Of a stretch of DNA of 64,000 bases, positions 1 through 10,184 are shown piece by piece; position 1 is the stretch's first letter; each line of letters starts with the position of its first letter. The stretch spans positions 1-64,000 of the forward strand of contig CANKMW010000009.1 of assembly GCA_947483555.1 (NCBI GenBank), given 5' to 3'. The notes below the pieces were generated by a model. That model searched no databases and was not told the origin of the DNA. It saw only the letters and a program-made list of their open reading frames with translations. Origin of the DNA: Myxococcales bacterium (lineage in GTDB: Bacteria > Myxococcota_A > Polyangia > Haliangiales > Haliangiaceae). Made by a program: the position numbers and the translations under genes.

Positions 1-1
1 G

Positions 2-121
2 AACGAGACCGCCCACCCGTTCAAGTGGACTACCTCGTCCTTCGACAAGGTGCTTGAACGCGCCGCGGGCTGGCGACCACGGGAGCGCCACTGGACCGAC
101 GACCTCAAGGCCGCCGCGTAG
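2..121 (+). mobile_element. IS630-family transposase, C-terminal fragment
   Basis: The window opens inside a reading frame that ends with TAG at 119-121 and encodes 39 residues. The segment NETAHPFKWT followed by a basic, helical tail resembles the end of IS630/DDE_3 transposases, where a catalytic-domain tail N-x-x-x-x-PF-x-W-T precedes a short helix. The upstream catalytic residues lie outside the window, so it cannot be said whether the element is intact. No terminal inverted repeat could be delimited in the following 370 bases. Confidence 0.6.
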
Positions 122-494
122 TGGTCACCAACTTGCGGTGGGGTGTACTAAGTGAGCGGCCTTGGGGCTAGCGCTCTCACTCGAGGTGGTGCGCCACCTG
201 TCTTCGCCGTCCCGGATCGGCTCGGTGCCAGGTGACTTCGAAGCAAACGAATTGATCGGGATGGCGCTCGCGATCTCGTCCCACGTGAGTGGCTCGGAGA
301 TAGTCGGCTCGTGCGCGGGCGCGTCGGTCAGGGGGCGCACAGGCCGCCGCGGACCATGCGGTGGACGCTGCTGGGTTTGGCGGAAGCGCACGGGAATCGA
401 ACCTGGGTGAGCGCGCGGCGGAACCAACAACGACCGCGCCGCGCGGCGGCGTTCACGAGGGCGGGCGCCGGATCGCCGATGACGACGCGCACCG
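122..494. other. Gene-poor stretch with a possible decayed coding remnant
   Basis: No convincing gene is seen between the transposase tail and the end of the transglycosylase gene. On the minus strand, about 310 down to 188, one frame reads EPLTWDEIASAIP with a later DGEDRW, which faintly resembles the end of a LigD-type polymerase domain (PLTWDEV...DPW). It has no start, no family context and short length, so it is at most a relic. Bases 383-408 resemble a tRNA T-arm and acceptor on the minus strand but do not fold into a tRNA. Confidence 0.35.
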
Positions 495-2609
495 TCACTC
501 GGGCGTCGTGACCGGGCCGTCGCTGGTTGCCGCGTCGTCCGCGGACGGCATGACCGCGGCCTTCGCCGCAACCGAATCGGAATCCGAATCCGTGGCGGTG
601 GCCGGATCGGCGTCCGGCGCCGCCTGCTTGCCGTCCGCGTGCTTGCCGTCGGCCTTCTTGCCGTCCGGCTTGCCGCCGGTCTTCTTCTTCGGCTTCGGCA
701 TCAGCTTCCACTGCTTCTCGGCCCGCTCGGACCGGGTGTGGTCGACCACCTTGTAGATGACGATGGTCTGCCCGGCCTCGACCACGGTGTCGGGCGGCAT
801 CTTGTTGATGCGCGCGACGTCGCGCTTGCCGAGCCCGAACTTCTTGCCGATGTCCTCGAAGTTCTCGCGCTTCTTGGCGGTGTACTCGATCCGCTCGCGG
901 CCGGTCCGCTGCTCCGACAGCTCGACGTGCTCCTTGCTGCCGCGGGTGACCACGATGAGGCGGGTCTCGTCGAGCAACCGCACGTTGGCGGCGTCCTCCG
1001 ACCAGGCGGCAGCCACCCAGCCCTGCAGCACCATGCGCGGATGCAGCTTGGCGTCACGCGCCAGGGCGTTCCAGCCCGCCAGCGTCGACGCCTTCACGCC
1101 CATCGCCTTGGCCACGCCGCCCAGCGAGTCGCCGTGCACGACCCGGTAGAACACGCGCCGCTTGCCGTCCTGGTGCGCGTCCTTGTCGGGCACCGCCACG
1201 ATCAGCGCCTCACCGGGCTGGTGATCGACGCCGGATCCGTAGAGCTCGTCCTGGGCGGTGGCCAGGTGCTTCTTGCGGTCGTCCGCGCTGACCCGGGGCA
1301 CCACCAGGATCGTCCCGCCGGTGACCTCGGACTCGTGCTCGACCTCGTTGAGCGCGCGCAGCTTGCTCTTCGAGATGCCGAACTGCATCGCCACGTCCTC
1401 GAAGCGCTCGCCGTAGCCGACCACGTAGGTGTCGTACTTGTCCCAGTCGCCGCGCAGGCCGCCGAGCCGGGCCGCGAACTGCTCGCCGCCGCCGCGCGGC
1501 ACGCGGACCACGAACGACCGCCCGGGCGGCGTCCGGCCGCGGCGCAGGTGCGGGTTGAGGCGTTTCACCTCGTCGACGGTCGCGCCGGCGGCGCTGGCGA
1601 TCGTCCCCAGCGTGATCGACGTCGGGACCGTGACGTCGTCCCACGCCTCGGCGGGCACGTCCTTGACGTCGCCGAAGCCGAACACCGCCCGGTTGCGGCC
1701 CACGATCGCTGCCGCCAGCGCCTTGGGCACGTAGATCGACGACTCCCACGGCAGCGCGTTCTCGTACTCGAGCAGGGCCCAGAAGTCGTTGGTGTTGAAG
1801 CGGGCGATGCCCTTGAGCACGGCGCCGTAGCCGGCGTTGTAGGCGGCCAGCGCCAGGTGCCAGTCGCCGAAACGCTGGTGCAGGTCGGCCCAGTAGTCGA
1901 GCACCGCCTGGGTCGAGGCCACCGGCTCGTTGCGCTGATCGACCCAGCGGTCGATCGACAGCCCGTAGATGCGGCCGCCCTCGGGCATGAACTGCCACAG
2001 GCCGCTGGCGCCCGAGCGCGAGTACGTGGTCGGGTCGTAGCTCGACTCGATCATGCACAGGTAGAGCAGATCCTCGGGCAGCTTGGCCTGACGGAGCGCC
2101 TTGACGATCAGGTCGCGGTACCGACCCTGACGCTCGAGCCAGCCGCGCATGATGCGCCGCCCGCGCGGATCGTCCTTGTAGAAGACCAGGTAGTCGATCA
2201 CCCGCCGGTCCCAGACCACGGGCAGATCCGGCAGCTCCAGATCGGCGAGCCATGGCAGGTCGGGGCGCAGGTCGGCGGGCTTCACGCCGCGCACCGCCAC
2301 CGGGTTCGGGCGAGCGCGGGCCTCGCCGTCGCGCCACGGGCTGGCTTCGGGCGCGAACGCTTCGAGCTCGAACTCGCGCAGCTCGTCCTGCCAGCGCCGG
2401 CAGCCGCTGCCGACCGGGCAGCCGCGCACGGCGGCCCGGCCGTCGAGGTGCTCGGGCAAGGGCGCGCGCACCGTCGGAGGCGCGGTCGGCTGCTCGCCTT
2501 GCAACCCGGCCGGTCTCGGCGCCGCTGCTGGTGCCGGTGTGGGCGTCTCGGCGACCGCTGCGGTGGGTAGAAGCGTGAAGAGCGTGGCGAGCAGAACCCG
2601 GCGGGGCAT
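495..2609 (-). CDS. Lytic murein transglycosylase with LysM repeats (MltD-like)
   Basis: Predicted secreted lytic transglycosylase (704 aa) that cleaves the MurNAc-GlcNAc bond of peptidoglycan in the periplasm. A signal peptide covers about residues 1-20 (VLLATLFTLLPTAAVA, then ETP). The SLT domain lies around 155-290: the catalytic Glu is E188 in MIESSYDP, followed by SGASGLWQF (199-207) and AYNAGYG (256-262), both hallmarks of the Slt/MltD fold. Three LysM-like segments follow at about 395-430, 485-515 and 580-610; LysM modules bind glycan strands. The tail is rich in Lys, Asp and Ala and looks disordered. The ATG at 2609 gives a clean signal peptide. The gene is single and diverges from tatA. 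Family assignment is firm; the MltD label rests on SLT plus multiple LysM. Confidence 0.9.
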   Translation of the reverse strand: MPRRVLLATLFTLLPTAAVAETPTPAPAAAPRPAGLQGEQPTAPPTVRAPLPEHLDGRAAVRGCPVGSGCRRWQDELREFELEAFAPEASPWRDGEARARPNPVAVRGVKPADLRPDLPWLADLELPDLPVVWDRRVIDYLVFYKDDPRGRRIMRGWLERQGRYRDLIVKALRQAKLPEDLLYLCMIESSYDPTTYSRSGASGLWQFMPEGGRIYGLSIDRWVDQRNEPVASTQAVLDYWADLHQRFGDWHLALAAYNAGYGAVLKGIARFNTNDFWALLEYENALPWESSIYVPKALAAAIVGRNRAVFGFGDVKDVPAEAWDDVTVPTSITLGTIASAAGATVDEVKRLNPHLRRGRTPPGRSFVVRVPRGGGEQFAARLGGLRGDWDKYDTYVVGYGERFEDVAMQFGISKSKLRALNEVEHESEVTGGTILVVPRVSADDRKKHLATAQDELYGSGVDHQPGEALIVAVPDKDAHQDGKRRVFYRVVHGDSLGGVAKAMGVKASTLAGWNALARDAKLHPRMVLQGWVAAAWSEDAANVRLLDETRLIVVTRGSKEHVELSEQRTGRERIEYTAKKRENFEDIGKKFGLGKRDVARINKMPPDTVVEAGQTIVIYKVVDHTRSERAEKQWKLMPKPKKKTGGKPDGKKADGKHADGKQAAPDADPATATDSDSDSVAAKAAVMPSADDAATSDGPVTTPE

Positions 2610-2877
2610 GCCTTCGAAGATAGGCGGTGGAACGCGGCTGCACCACTTTCCCGAGCGGCCGCTGGCCCCACCGGCTGACGCACGGGCGTCAGCGCGGAGC
2701 CGGGCCCCGAAGCCATCGGTGGGCCGGCGGCGCGACCGCCAACGATTGCGGGGGCTTGTCGCTGCTGCGACGAGCCGTCGCGGCCACCGACGGGTCCGAC
2801 CCGCGCTTGGGGGCCGGGAGCGCGCGTGATAGATTGACCCAGATTTCGCGAGGCCTGTCCTCGGTCAGGAGACCCCG

Positions 2878-3132
2878 ATGCCCGGCATGGGCGAGCTACT
2901 CATCATCCTCCTCATCGTCATGGTCGTGTTCGGCGCCAGCAAGCTGCCGATGATCGGCCATGGCCTCGGGTCAGCCATCAAGAACTTCAAGCGGGCGGCG
3001 GCGGGCGACGACGAGATCGAGGTCAACAAGAAGAAGCAGGTCGAGGGCACGAGCTCCAAGGAGCTGGCGGCCGGCGACGACATCGAGGACGCCGAGGTGG
3101 TGTCCCGCAAGAAGGCGAAGAAGGAAGCCTGA
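2878..3132 (+). CDS. tatA: Sec-independent protein translocase subunit TatA/TatE
   Basis: An 84-residue TatA-type subunit of the twin-arginine export pathway. The N-terminus [20 protein letters not shown] is the single membrane helix, ending in the conserved FG of TatA. The amphipathic helix follows ([20 protein letters not shown]), then an acidic/basic tail rich in Lys and Glu. TatA oligomerises with TatC to pass folded proteins across the inner membrane. No tatB or tatC lies next to it, so this is a solitary copy. The ATG at 2878 starts directly at the membrane segment as expected. The gene ends convergently against a minus-strand gene with a shared hairpin. Confidence 0.92.
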   Translation: MPGMGELLIILLIVMVVFGASKLPMIGHGLGSAIKNFKRAAAGDDEIEVNKKKQVEGTSSKELAAGDDIEDAEVVSRKKAKKEA

Positions 3133-3159
3133 CGCGGCGGCGGGCGGCGGCCCGCGTCA
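3130..3159. terminator. Hairpin between convergent genes
   Basis: TGACGCGG at 3130-3137 and CCGCGTCA at 3152-3159 form a perfect 8-bp stem around a GC-rich loop. The arms contain the TGA stop codons of both convergent genes (tatA and the repeat protein). There is no T-run, so it would be a weak intrinsic terminator. Its position suggests it serves both strands. Confidence 0.4.
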
Positions 3160-3912
3160 CGGGAGCGGCGGGCGGCCGGCCCGCAACAGCTCGGCGGCGT
3201 GGGTGCGAAGCGGCTCGGCGAGATGCGAATCGCCGGCGATCTCGCGCCAGTCGACGGCCGCCAGCGTGGTGGCCAGGCGCATGGCGACGTGGACCGGCGT
3301 GTGCGGGTTCAGCACCAGCGCGCGGCGCACCATGTGGCGCGTCGACCAGCGGCGGTGATCGGCCACCGCCGCCAGCGCCGCGGGCACCGCGGGGCGCGCC
3401 GCCGCCAGCGCCACCGCGTCGCGCTCGGTGAGATGCGGGTTGTCGAGCAGGATGCGGACCACGTCGGGATGCGGATCGCGCACCAGGTGCATGAGCAGAT
3501 CGCGGCGGCCGCTGCGCGCCAGCGCCTTGCGTTCGCCGAGCGTGAGCTCGCGACCGCGGTTGCGCAGCGGACGCTCGGGACGCAGCTGCTTGGCGACCGT
3601 GCCCGGTTCGGCGGTGGCCGGCGAGGCGTCGAACAGCAGCCGCGCCACCGCGCCGGCGCCACGCGCGCGCGCCGCCTCGTACAGCGCCTGGCGGGTCGCA
3701 TAGTCGAGATCGGCGACGGCATGGACGAAGCACACCAGCCCGCTGGCCAGGTCGGCGTCGCCGCTGCGTCGCGCCGCGCGCTCGATCAGATCCGCGGCCG
3801 CGGCGGCGGCCACCGCCGGGTCGGCCTGCGCCAGCACGACCGCGAGCGCTCGCCGGCGCAGCCCCGGATCGGCCAGGCCGCGAACGCGCTGGAGTAACCA
3901 CTCGGCGGTCAC
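3157..3912 (-). CDS. Conserved helical-repeat protein, function unknown
   Basis: A 251-residue protein with no signal peptide or membrane segment. It is built from short Ala/Leu/Arg-rich helices. The segment around residues 125-215 (LTLGERKALARSGRRDLL, then DPHPDVVRILLDNPHLTERD and later RHMVRRALVLNPHTP) repeats the pattern D-P-x-P-x-V-V-x-x-L-L-x-N-P. This resembles HEAT/leucine-rich-variant-like scaffolds that recur in myxobacterial genomes. That points to a protein-interaction role; no enzyme motif is visible. It starts just upstream of the YcaQ-family gene on the same strand (23 bases apart) and may be co-transcribed with it. Function cannot be assigned. Confidence 0.75.
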   Translation of the reverse strand: MTAEWLLQRVRGLADPGLRRRALAVVLAQADPAVAAAAAADLIERAARRSGDADLASGLVCFVHAVADLDYATRQALYEAARARGAGAVARLLFDASPATAEPGTVAKQLRPERPLRNRGRELTLGERKALARSGRRDLLMHLVRDPHPDVVRILLDNPHLTERDAVALAAARPAVPAALAAVADHRRWSTRHMVRRALVLNPHTPVHVAMRLATTLAAVDWREIAGDSHLAEPLRTHAAELLRAGRPPLP

Positions 3913-3935
3913 GCCCGATCAGTGTAACGCCTCCA

Positions 3936-5138
3936 TCAACCCGACCGGATCAGGTCGCGGGCCAGGTTGCCCTTGCGGCCGACCTGCACCCGCTCGAGGC
4001 CGAGCCAGGTCGCCATCGCGCGCAGCTCGCCGGCGAGCGGGCCGGCAACCTCGCGCGGCGCGATGCCGGCCTCGGTGGCGGCGGCGTGGACGCGCAAGAC
4101 GCCGGCGGCGCGGTCGGCCTTGAGATCGACCCGCGCCACCAGGCGATCGCCCTGCAGGAACGGCAGCACGTAGTAGCCGAAGCGACGCTTGGCGGCCGGG
4201 GTGTAGATCTCGATGCGGTAGTGGAAGTCGAACAGGCGCTCGGTGCGCGCGCGCTCCCACACCAGCGAATCGAACGGCGACAGCAGCGCGGCGGCCTCGG
4301 CGCGGCGCGGCGCGCTGGCGTCGCGGTGCAGGTAGGCCGGATCGCGCCAGCCTTCGACGGTGACCGGCAGCAGCGCGCCGTCCTCGACCAGCTCGGCGAT
4401 GCGCGCCCGCGCCGTCTTCTTGATGCGGAAGTAGTCGGCGAGATCGGCGGCGGTGGCGACGCCGAGCGCGCGGCCGGCACGCTCGAGCAGGGCGCGCTGG
4501 GCGTCCGCGACCGTCGGGGTCGGCGCGGCCACCACCGCGGCCGGTAGCGCGCGGGTGGTCAGATCGTAGACCCGCTCGAACTGCGACGTGCGGCGCGACG
4601 TGGTCAGCTCGCCGGCCCAGAACAAGAGCTCGACGGCGCGCTTGTGGTCGCCCCAGCTCCACCACGAGCCGGGGACCCGGCGGGCGTCGGCGTCGGACAG
4701 CTCGCTGGCGGCCAGCGGGCCGCGGGCCCGGATCTCGTCGAGCACCGCGGCCACGTAGGCGGGCTGCTTGCGATCGATCTCGACCAGGTGATTCCACGCC
4801 CCGCCGCCGCGGGCCTCGGCCATCCGCCAGCGCAGCAGCGGCTGCAGCTCGACCGGCGCCAGGCACGCGGCGTGGGCCCAGTACTCGAACAGGGCACGAC
4901 GTTCGAGGGCGCGGGGCAAGAGCGCGCGGTCGTGGCCGCCCAGCCGGGCCCACAGCGGCAGCTCCTGCGAACGGCACAGCACGTTGACCGAGTCGATCTG
5001 CACCAGGTGCACGCGTGCGAACATCCGGGCCAGCGCGGCCGCGGTGGCGCGCGCCGGTCGCGGCGCGGCCAGCCCCTGGGCGGCGAGGGCGAAGCGCCGC
5101 GCCTGGGCGGCGGAGATCGTGCGCGGACCGGAACCCAA
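3936..5138 (-). CDS. ycaQ: YcaQ-family winged-helix DNA glycosylase
   Basis: A 400-residue member of the HTH_42/YcaQ family. Family members in E. coli (YcaQ/AlkX) and Streptomyces (AlkZ) unhook DNA interstrand crosslinks by base excision. Visible hallmarks are the early segment VHLVQIDSVNVLCRSQELPLW containing the Q-x-D active-site signature (QID, about residue 48), the ALFEYWAHAACL motif near residue 85, and the late FDFHYRIEIYTPAAKRRFGYYVLPFL block. The start is uncertain: the TTG at 5138 is used because no ATG or GTG lies in frame nearby. The gene diverges from the CorA-like gene with about 38 bases between starts, so both promoters must overlap. Substrate preference cannot be read from sequence. 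Confidence 0.85.
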   Translation of the reverse strand: MGSGPRTISAAQARRFALAAQGLAAPRPARATAAALARMFARVHLVQIDSVNVLCRSQELPLWARLGGHDRALLPRALERRALFEYWAHAACLAPVELQPLLRWRMAEARGGGAWNHLVEIDRKQPAYVAAVLDEIRARGPLAASELSDADARRVPGSWWSWGDHKRAVELLFWAGELTTSRRTSQFERVYDLTTRALPAAVVAAPTPTVADAQRALLERAGRALGVATAADLADYFRIKKTARARIAELVEDGALLPVTVEGWRDPAYLHRDASAPRRAEAAALLSPFDSLVWERARTERLFDFHYRIEIYTPAAKRRFGYYVLPFLQGDRLVARVDLKADRAAGVLRVHAAATEAGIAPREVAGPLAGELRAMATWLGLERVQVGRKGNLARDLIRSG

Positions 5139-5176
5139 CGAGCGCAGTATACGTGCGGCTGGCGTACCCTCGCGGC

Positions 5177-5926
5177 ATGTCGAACCCCATCCCGCACAAC
5201 TGGGACGTGCCGCAGGTGTTTCGCGATCGTTTCGGCGCGCGCGCCGGCCGTCAGCGCGTCATGCACGCCGACGGTCAGCTGCTGATCATCCTGCACGATC
5301 TGCCCGATCCCAAGGAACCCGACGTTCGCACCGCGCGCCTGTTCTGGCGCAAGGCCGACGGGACCTGGAAGTCGAGCGGTTCGGGCGCGACCACCAGCGC
5401 GGCGCTGCGCGCACATGTCGAGACCTTCGACGCCGCCACCGACGCGCTCGAGGAGAAGGTCGACAAGGCGGTGCGAGCCAAGGACTGGTTCGAGATCCTG
5501 CACATGACCTCGCCGCTCTTGCGCACAGCGCGCAACATGAGCAAGGCGCTGCAGGAAGCCCGCGAGCTGGCCAAGGCCGACAAGGAGCTGATCGGGATTC
5601 GCGATCAGGCCCAGGAAGTCGAGCGGGTCGCGGAGCTCATCCACACCCACGCCCGCGACGGCCTCGACTTCACGGTCGCCCGCAACGCCGAGGAGAGCGC
5701 CGAGAACTCGCAGCACGTGATCGAATCCGGCCATCGCCTCAACCTGATCACCGCGATGTTCCTGCCCATCACCGCGCTCGGCTCGCTGCTCGGCATGAAC
5801 CTGGTCCACGGCTTCGAGACCTGGCAGCAGCCGTACGCGTTCTGGGCGGTCGCCGTCGCCGCGTTCATGGTCGGCATGATCGTCCGCGGCGCGCTGCCCA
5901 AGTCGCCGGCCAAGCCGCCGGCCTGA
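5177..5926 (+). CDS. CorA-like membrane protein
   Basis: A 249-residue protein with a soluble, partly coiled-coil N-terminal two-thirds (Glu/Lys/Ala-rich, about residues 80-185) and a C-terminal pair of membrane helices (about 190-212 and 222-242). Between the helices sits LGMNLVHGFE, matching the G-M-N loop of CorA/Mrs2 Mg2+ channels. The long connecting helix before TM1 is also CorA-like. It is shorter than CorA (about 320 aa), and the N-terminal domain is reduced. Transport of Mg2+ or another divalent cation is a reasonable but unproven inference. The ATG at 5177 is chosen because earlier in-frame starts would run into the oppositely oriented ycaQ gene. Confidence 0.75.
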   Translation: MSNPIPHNWDVPQVFRDRFGARAGRQRVMHADGQLLIILHDLPDPKEPDVRTARLFWRKADGTWKSSGSGATTSAALRAHVETFDAATDALEEKVDKAVRAKDWFEILHMTSPLLRTARNMSKALQEARELAKADKELIGIRDQAQEVERVAELIHTHARDGLDFTVARNAEESAENSQHVIESGHRLNLITAMFLPITALGSLLGMNLVHGFETWQQPYAFWAVAVAAFMVGMIVRGALPKSPAKPPA

Positions 5927-5967
5927 TCCGGCCGCGACCGGGCGCGCGCGTGGCGCTCGGCCAGCGT

Positions 5968-6342
5968 TCAGGCGTCGGGGCTGAACGTGAAGGCGCGCGG
6001 CAGCGTCACCTCGCCACCCGGCTCGAACACCAGGCGGACGTCGACCGCCACGCCGGCCTCGCCAGCCGGCGCTTCGATCTGGAGCTCGGAGTCGCTGTCG
6101 ACGCTGATGACGTTGGCCGGCGCGTCGCCGAAGTAGACCTGGATGGCGCGCGCCTCGGCCATGAAGCCCTCGCCGTGCACGACGATGGGCAGCCCGCCAA
6201 CCGGCGCGCCGGTGGTCGGCTCGATGGCGGTGACCGTCAACCGGGCGCCGCTCGGCCCGCTGCCGTCGCCGGTTTGGGTGCCGCCACAACCAGAGGTGCC
6301 GAAGCCGGCGCACAGGACGAGGACAAAGATGGGGGAGCGCAT
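5968..6342 (-). CDS. Lipoprotein with one IPT/TIG domain
   Basis: A 124-residue secreted lipoprotein. The signal peptide MRSPIFVLVLCAGFGTSGC ends in a lipobox-like TSGC; the mature protein begins with the lipidated Cys and a Gly-rich linker. Residues about 35-122 form one IPT/TIG (Ig-like) fold: LTVTAIEPTTGAPVGG, VHGEGFMAEARAIQVYFGDAPA and LPRAFTFSPDA are the characteristic strands. Such domains mediate protein or carbohydrate contacts at the cell surface in myxobacteria. It stands alone, convergent with the CorA-like gene. The partner is unknown. Confidence 0.82.
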   Translation of the reverse strand: MRSPIFVLVLCAGFGTSGCGGTQTGDGSGPSGARLTVTAIEPTTGAPVGGLPIVVHGEGFMAEARAIQVYFGDAPANVISVDSDSELQIEAPAGEAGVAVDVRLVFEPGGEVTLPRAFTFSPDA

Positions 6343-6516
6343 GGTGCGAGCAGTCTCGCGGATCGGCCCCGCCGATGCGCCGCGCGGCCGCTGTCAGCGC
6401 CTCACCGGTGCTGTCGCGTGCTGGCCTCGTCGGCGAACCTGGGTCGCGTCCGCTGCGCCGACTGTGAGGGCCCATCCGGTTCTTTCGCCGGCTGTGCCGT
6501 GGCGGCCGGGTCGGGG

Positions 6517-7254
6517 TCAGATCGCGAACTCGAAGCCTTGCTTGAGCAAGCGTTCGTACTTCTTCTTGTCGAACCGGAACAGGCGCGCGGCGCGGTGGCG
6601 GACGCCCTGCTCGAGCTCCTCGGTCTCGACCACCAGCCCGAGCGACAGGATCTTCTTGCGGAAGTTGCGCTTGTCGAGCTGCCGTTCGAGCACGATCTCG
6701 TACAGCCGTTGCAGCTGCGTCAGCGAGAACCGCGGCGGCAGCAGCTCGAACCCGATCGGCACGTAGCGGACCTTGCCGCGCAGGCGCTCGACCGCACGCA
6801 GGATGATGTCGGCGTGATCGAAGGCCAGCGCCGGCAGCTTGTCGAGCGGATACCAGCCGACGCTCTCGGCATCGGTGGCCGCCGTGACCCGGTAGTCCGA
6901 CAGCTTGGCCAGCGCGTAGTAGGCCACGGTGATCACGCGGCCGCGCGGATCGCGTCGGGGAGCGCCGAAGGTGTAGAGCTGCTCGAGATAGACGTCCTCG
7001 ATGTTGGTCTCCTCGCGCAGCTCGCGGCGCGCCGCGGTGTCGAGATCCTCGTCGGGAAGCACGAACCCACCCGGCAGGGCCCAGGTGTGCTGGTACGGCT
7101 CGAGCCCACGCTGGATGAGCAGGACCTTGAGATCGTCGGCGTCGAGCCCGAGCACGACGCAGTCGACCGTCACCGCCGGGCGCGGGTAGTCGTAGACATG
7201 GCGGCCCGGCGGTGGTGGCGTCCAGGTCTCGCCCTTGCGTCCGGCAGCCGCCAT
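6517..7254 (-). CDS. nrtR: NrtR-type Nudix/winged-helix regulator of NAD metabolism
   Basis: A 245-residue protein with an N-terminal Nudix domain and a C-terminal winged-helix segment (about 150-245, including [17 protein letters not shown] and [16 protein letters not shown]), which is the NrtR architecture. NrtR proteins repress NAD biosynthesis genes and respond to ADP-ribose. The Nudix box spans about residues 63-85; its G-x5-E-x7-REL-x-EE core is intact but the last Gly is Asn (EETNI). Hydrolase activity is therefore possible but unproven. Its ATG overlaps the nadE stop (TGATG), so it is translationally coupled in the pncB-prs-nadE operon. A palindrome upstream of the operon at 11734-11748 is its likely operator. 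The alternative is a plain ADP-ribose pyrophosphatase. Confidence 0.85.
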   Translation of the reverse strand: MAAAGRKGETWTPPPPGRHVYDYPRPAVTVDCVVLGLDADDLKVLLIQRGLEPYQHTWALPGGFVLPDEDLDTAARRELREETNIEDVYLEQLYTFGAPRRDPRGRVITVAYYALAKLSDYRVTAATDAESVGWYPLDKLPALAFDHADIILRAVERLRGKVRYVPIGFELLPPRFSLTQLQRLYEIVLERQLDKRNFRKKILSLGLVVETEELEQGVRHRAARLFRFDKKKYERLLKQGFEFAI

Positions 7255-9248
7255 CAGCTGCGCTCCGCGGCGACGTACGCCCGCAGCTCGGCCAGCTCGC
7301 GCTCGTAGCCGCCCGACAGGATCGGAAACCGGCACCACGACTTGGGGTCGAGGTTCTTGTCGTCGACGTGGAAGCTGGGCGCCAGGCGCTCGCGCTTCCA
7401 CTGGTTGCGGCACCACAGCTTGAAGAAACGCTCGATCCACAGCGCCAGGTCGGCTTGCCGGTGATGCGGGAAGCGCGGCTCGAGCTCGTGCAGCACCTCG
7501 AGCGGCAGCCGCTTGTCGCGGATGGCCGCGTCCTCGACCGCCTCGAGGACGTCGTACGGCATCAGATCCTTCTCGTCGGTCTGGGCCTCGCCGGGCGGTC
7601 GCAGCTCGGCGGTCGGTTGCTGCCGGTTGATGTACGACAGCGCCGCCACCGCGTGCAGCCCGTCGGGACCGCTGGTCTCCATCCAGCGCAGCCAGCTCCG
7701 CAGGTAGGTCTTGTCGATGCCGCCGATCGGCGCCAGTCCGCCCGAGGTGTCGCCGTCCATCGTGGCGTAGCCGACCGCCGCCTCGGAGCGATTCGAGGTC
7801 GTGAGCAGGAGGGCGTTGCGCAGGTTGGCGAACAGCCAGATCGAAGGCGAACGGACGCGGGCCTGGATGTTCTGCAGCGCGACGTCGTCGCCGGGCCACG
7901 CCAGCGGGCGACCGATCGCGGTCTCGATCGCGCGCACGTAACCCTTGAACAGCGGATCGACGTCGAGGAGGTGGAACTCGGCGTTGAGCGCACGCGACAC
8001 CTCGCGGGCTGCCGTGAGCGTCACCTCGCCCGAGTTCTCGGTGGCCTGATAGGCGGTCAAGAGCAGGCGCCGGGTCAGGTCGCGGACGTCGGCGGCGTCG
8101 GCGAGCTGCGGCGCGTAGGACAGCAGGGCCTTGACGCCGGCCAGGCCGTGCTCGGCCACCGCCAGCTCGAGCGCGGTCGCGACCAGCACCGCGCAGGCCG
8201 CCGAATCGGCGCCGCCGCTGATCGACACCACGTAGCCGTGCGAGCGACTCTTGCGCATGTAGTCCCACAACCCCAGCGCGACGGCGCGGGCGAACTCCTC
8301 CTCCTTGACGTGAGCGCCGTCCTCCCAGCTGCGGGTGATGGTCGGCGGCGCCATCGGCTTGCGCACCGGCCAGGTGAACGGCACCTCGACCACCCCACCG
8401 TCGGCGTCGTGGCGCGGCCGGTGGCTGCCGCGTCGGGCCTGCTCGCGGCGGTTGGCCTCGATGTCGATCACCGCGATCGCCAGCTCGGCGTCGGCGAAGC
8501 CGAAGCGGCGGCCGCGCGCCACCAGCTCGCCGCCGGTGGCGATGATGCCGCCGCCGTCGTAGATGACGCGGCCGGCCTCGTTGCCGAGCAGGTTGGCGTA
8601 GACGTAGCCGACGCCGAACGCGCGCGAGCCCTCGACCACGAAGCGCTGCCGGACCGCGAACTTGCCAAAGCCGAAGTGGCTCGCCGACGGGTTGAGGATG
8701 AGGTCGACACCGCGCAGCGCCAGGTCGGCGCCCGGCCGGTTGGCGACCCAGGCGTCCTCGCAGATCTCGAAGCCGATGCGGACGTCGCCGACGTCGTAGA
8801 GCACGTCGCCGAGCGGCAACCGCGCCTCGCCGCGCTCGACGAAGTCGCGCTCGCCGGCCGGCCATTCCTTGAACCAGCGCGGTTCGTAGTGGATGCCGTC
8901 GCCGGCCAGGAAGCGCTTGGCCACGAAGCCGGCGATCTTGCCGTCGACGACCAGCGCGGCCGCGTTGTAGAGCGCCTTCTCGAAGTAGAGCGGCAACCCG
9001 AACGAGACCACCAGCCCGAGGGTGTCCGGCAGCAAGCTCTCGAGCGCGGCGAAGGCCGCTTCCTGCAGACCGGTCGAGAAGAAGGCGTCCTCGCAGCCGT
9101 AGCCGGTGATGCACAGCTCGGGCAAGCACAGGACGGTGACCTCGTCGGCGCGGGCGCGGCGGATGGCCTCGCGAATGTTGGCGAGGTTCCGGTCCCAGGC
9201 GAACGGGGTCTGGTTGAGGCAGGCGGCGGCGACCTTGATGAGCTTCAT
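7254..9248 (-). CDS. nadE: Glutamine-dependent NAD+ synthetase
   Basis: A 664-residue two-domain enzyme that makes NAD from nicotinate adenine dinucleotide, ATP and glutamine in the cytoplasm. The N-terminal nitrilase-type glutaminase domain (1-270) shows the Glu-Lys-Cys triad as E44 ([11 protein letters not shown]), K111 (FVAKRF) and C163 (FEICEDAW). The C-terminal synthetase domain carries the PPi-loop SGGADSAA and the later [16 protein letters not shown] and [15 protein letters not shown] motifs. Its length is normal for the glutamine-dependent class. It lies 18 bases downstream of prs and overlaps the nrtR start. It is the last step of the salvage route begun by PncB in the same operon. 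Confidence 0.95.
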   Translation of the reverse strand: MKLIKVAAACLNQTPFAWDRNLANIREAIRRARADEVTVLCLPELCITGYGCEDAFFSTGLQEAAFAALESLLPDTLGLVVSFGLPLYFEKALYNAAALVVDGKIAGFVAKRFLAGDGIHYEPRWFKEWPAGERDFVERGEARLPLGDVLYDVGDVRIGFEICEDAWVANRPGADLALRGVDLILNPSASHFGFGKFAVRQRFVVEGSRAFGVGYVYANLLGNEAGRVIYDGGGIIATGGELVARGRRFGFADAELAIAVIDIEANRREQARRGSHRPRHDADGGVVEVPFTWPVRKPMAPPTITRSWEDGAHVKEEEFARAVALGLWDYMRKSRSHGYVVSISGGADSAACAVLVATALELAVAEHGLAGVKALLSYAPQLADAADVRDLTRRLLLTAYQATENSGEVTLTAAREVSRALNAEFHLLDVDPLFKGYVRAIETAIGRPLAWPGDDVALQNIQARVRSPSIWLFANLRNALLLTTSNRSEAAVGYATMDGDTSGGLAPIGGIDKTYLRSWLRWMETSGPDGLHAVAALSYINRQQPTAELRPPGEAQTDEKDLMPYDVLEAVEDAAIRDKRLPLEVLHELEPRFPHHRQADLALWIERFFKLWCRNQWKRERLAPSFHVDDKNLDPKSWCRFPILSGGYERELAELRAYVAAERS

Positions 9249-9266
9249 GGCGTTCCCTGGACCGAG

Positions 9267-10180
<914 letters not shown>

Positions 10181-10184
<4 letters not shown>

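Noticed and set aside
383..408. tRNA-like 3' end on the minus strand (GGTTCGATTCC with a following acceptor-like stretch)
   Set aside because: The T-stem has two mismatches, CCA does not fall at the right distance, and no 5' acceptor, D-arm or anticodon arm can be folded upstream.
639..2570. 643-codon open frame antisense to the transglycosylase gene
   Set aside because: It is a high-GC shadow: Val/Leu/Arg/His-rich without any motif, while the other strand has signal peptide, SLT and LysM domains.
4604..6475. 623-codon minus-strand frame
   Set aside because: Runs antisense to the CorA-like gene and out of frame through ycaQ and the IPT/TIG gene; composition is artefactual.
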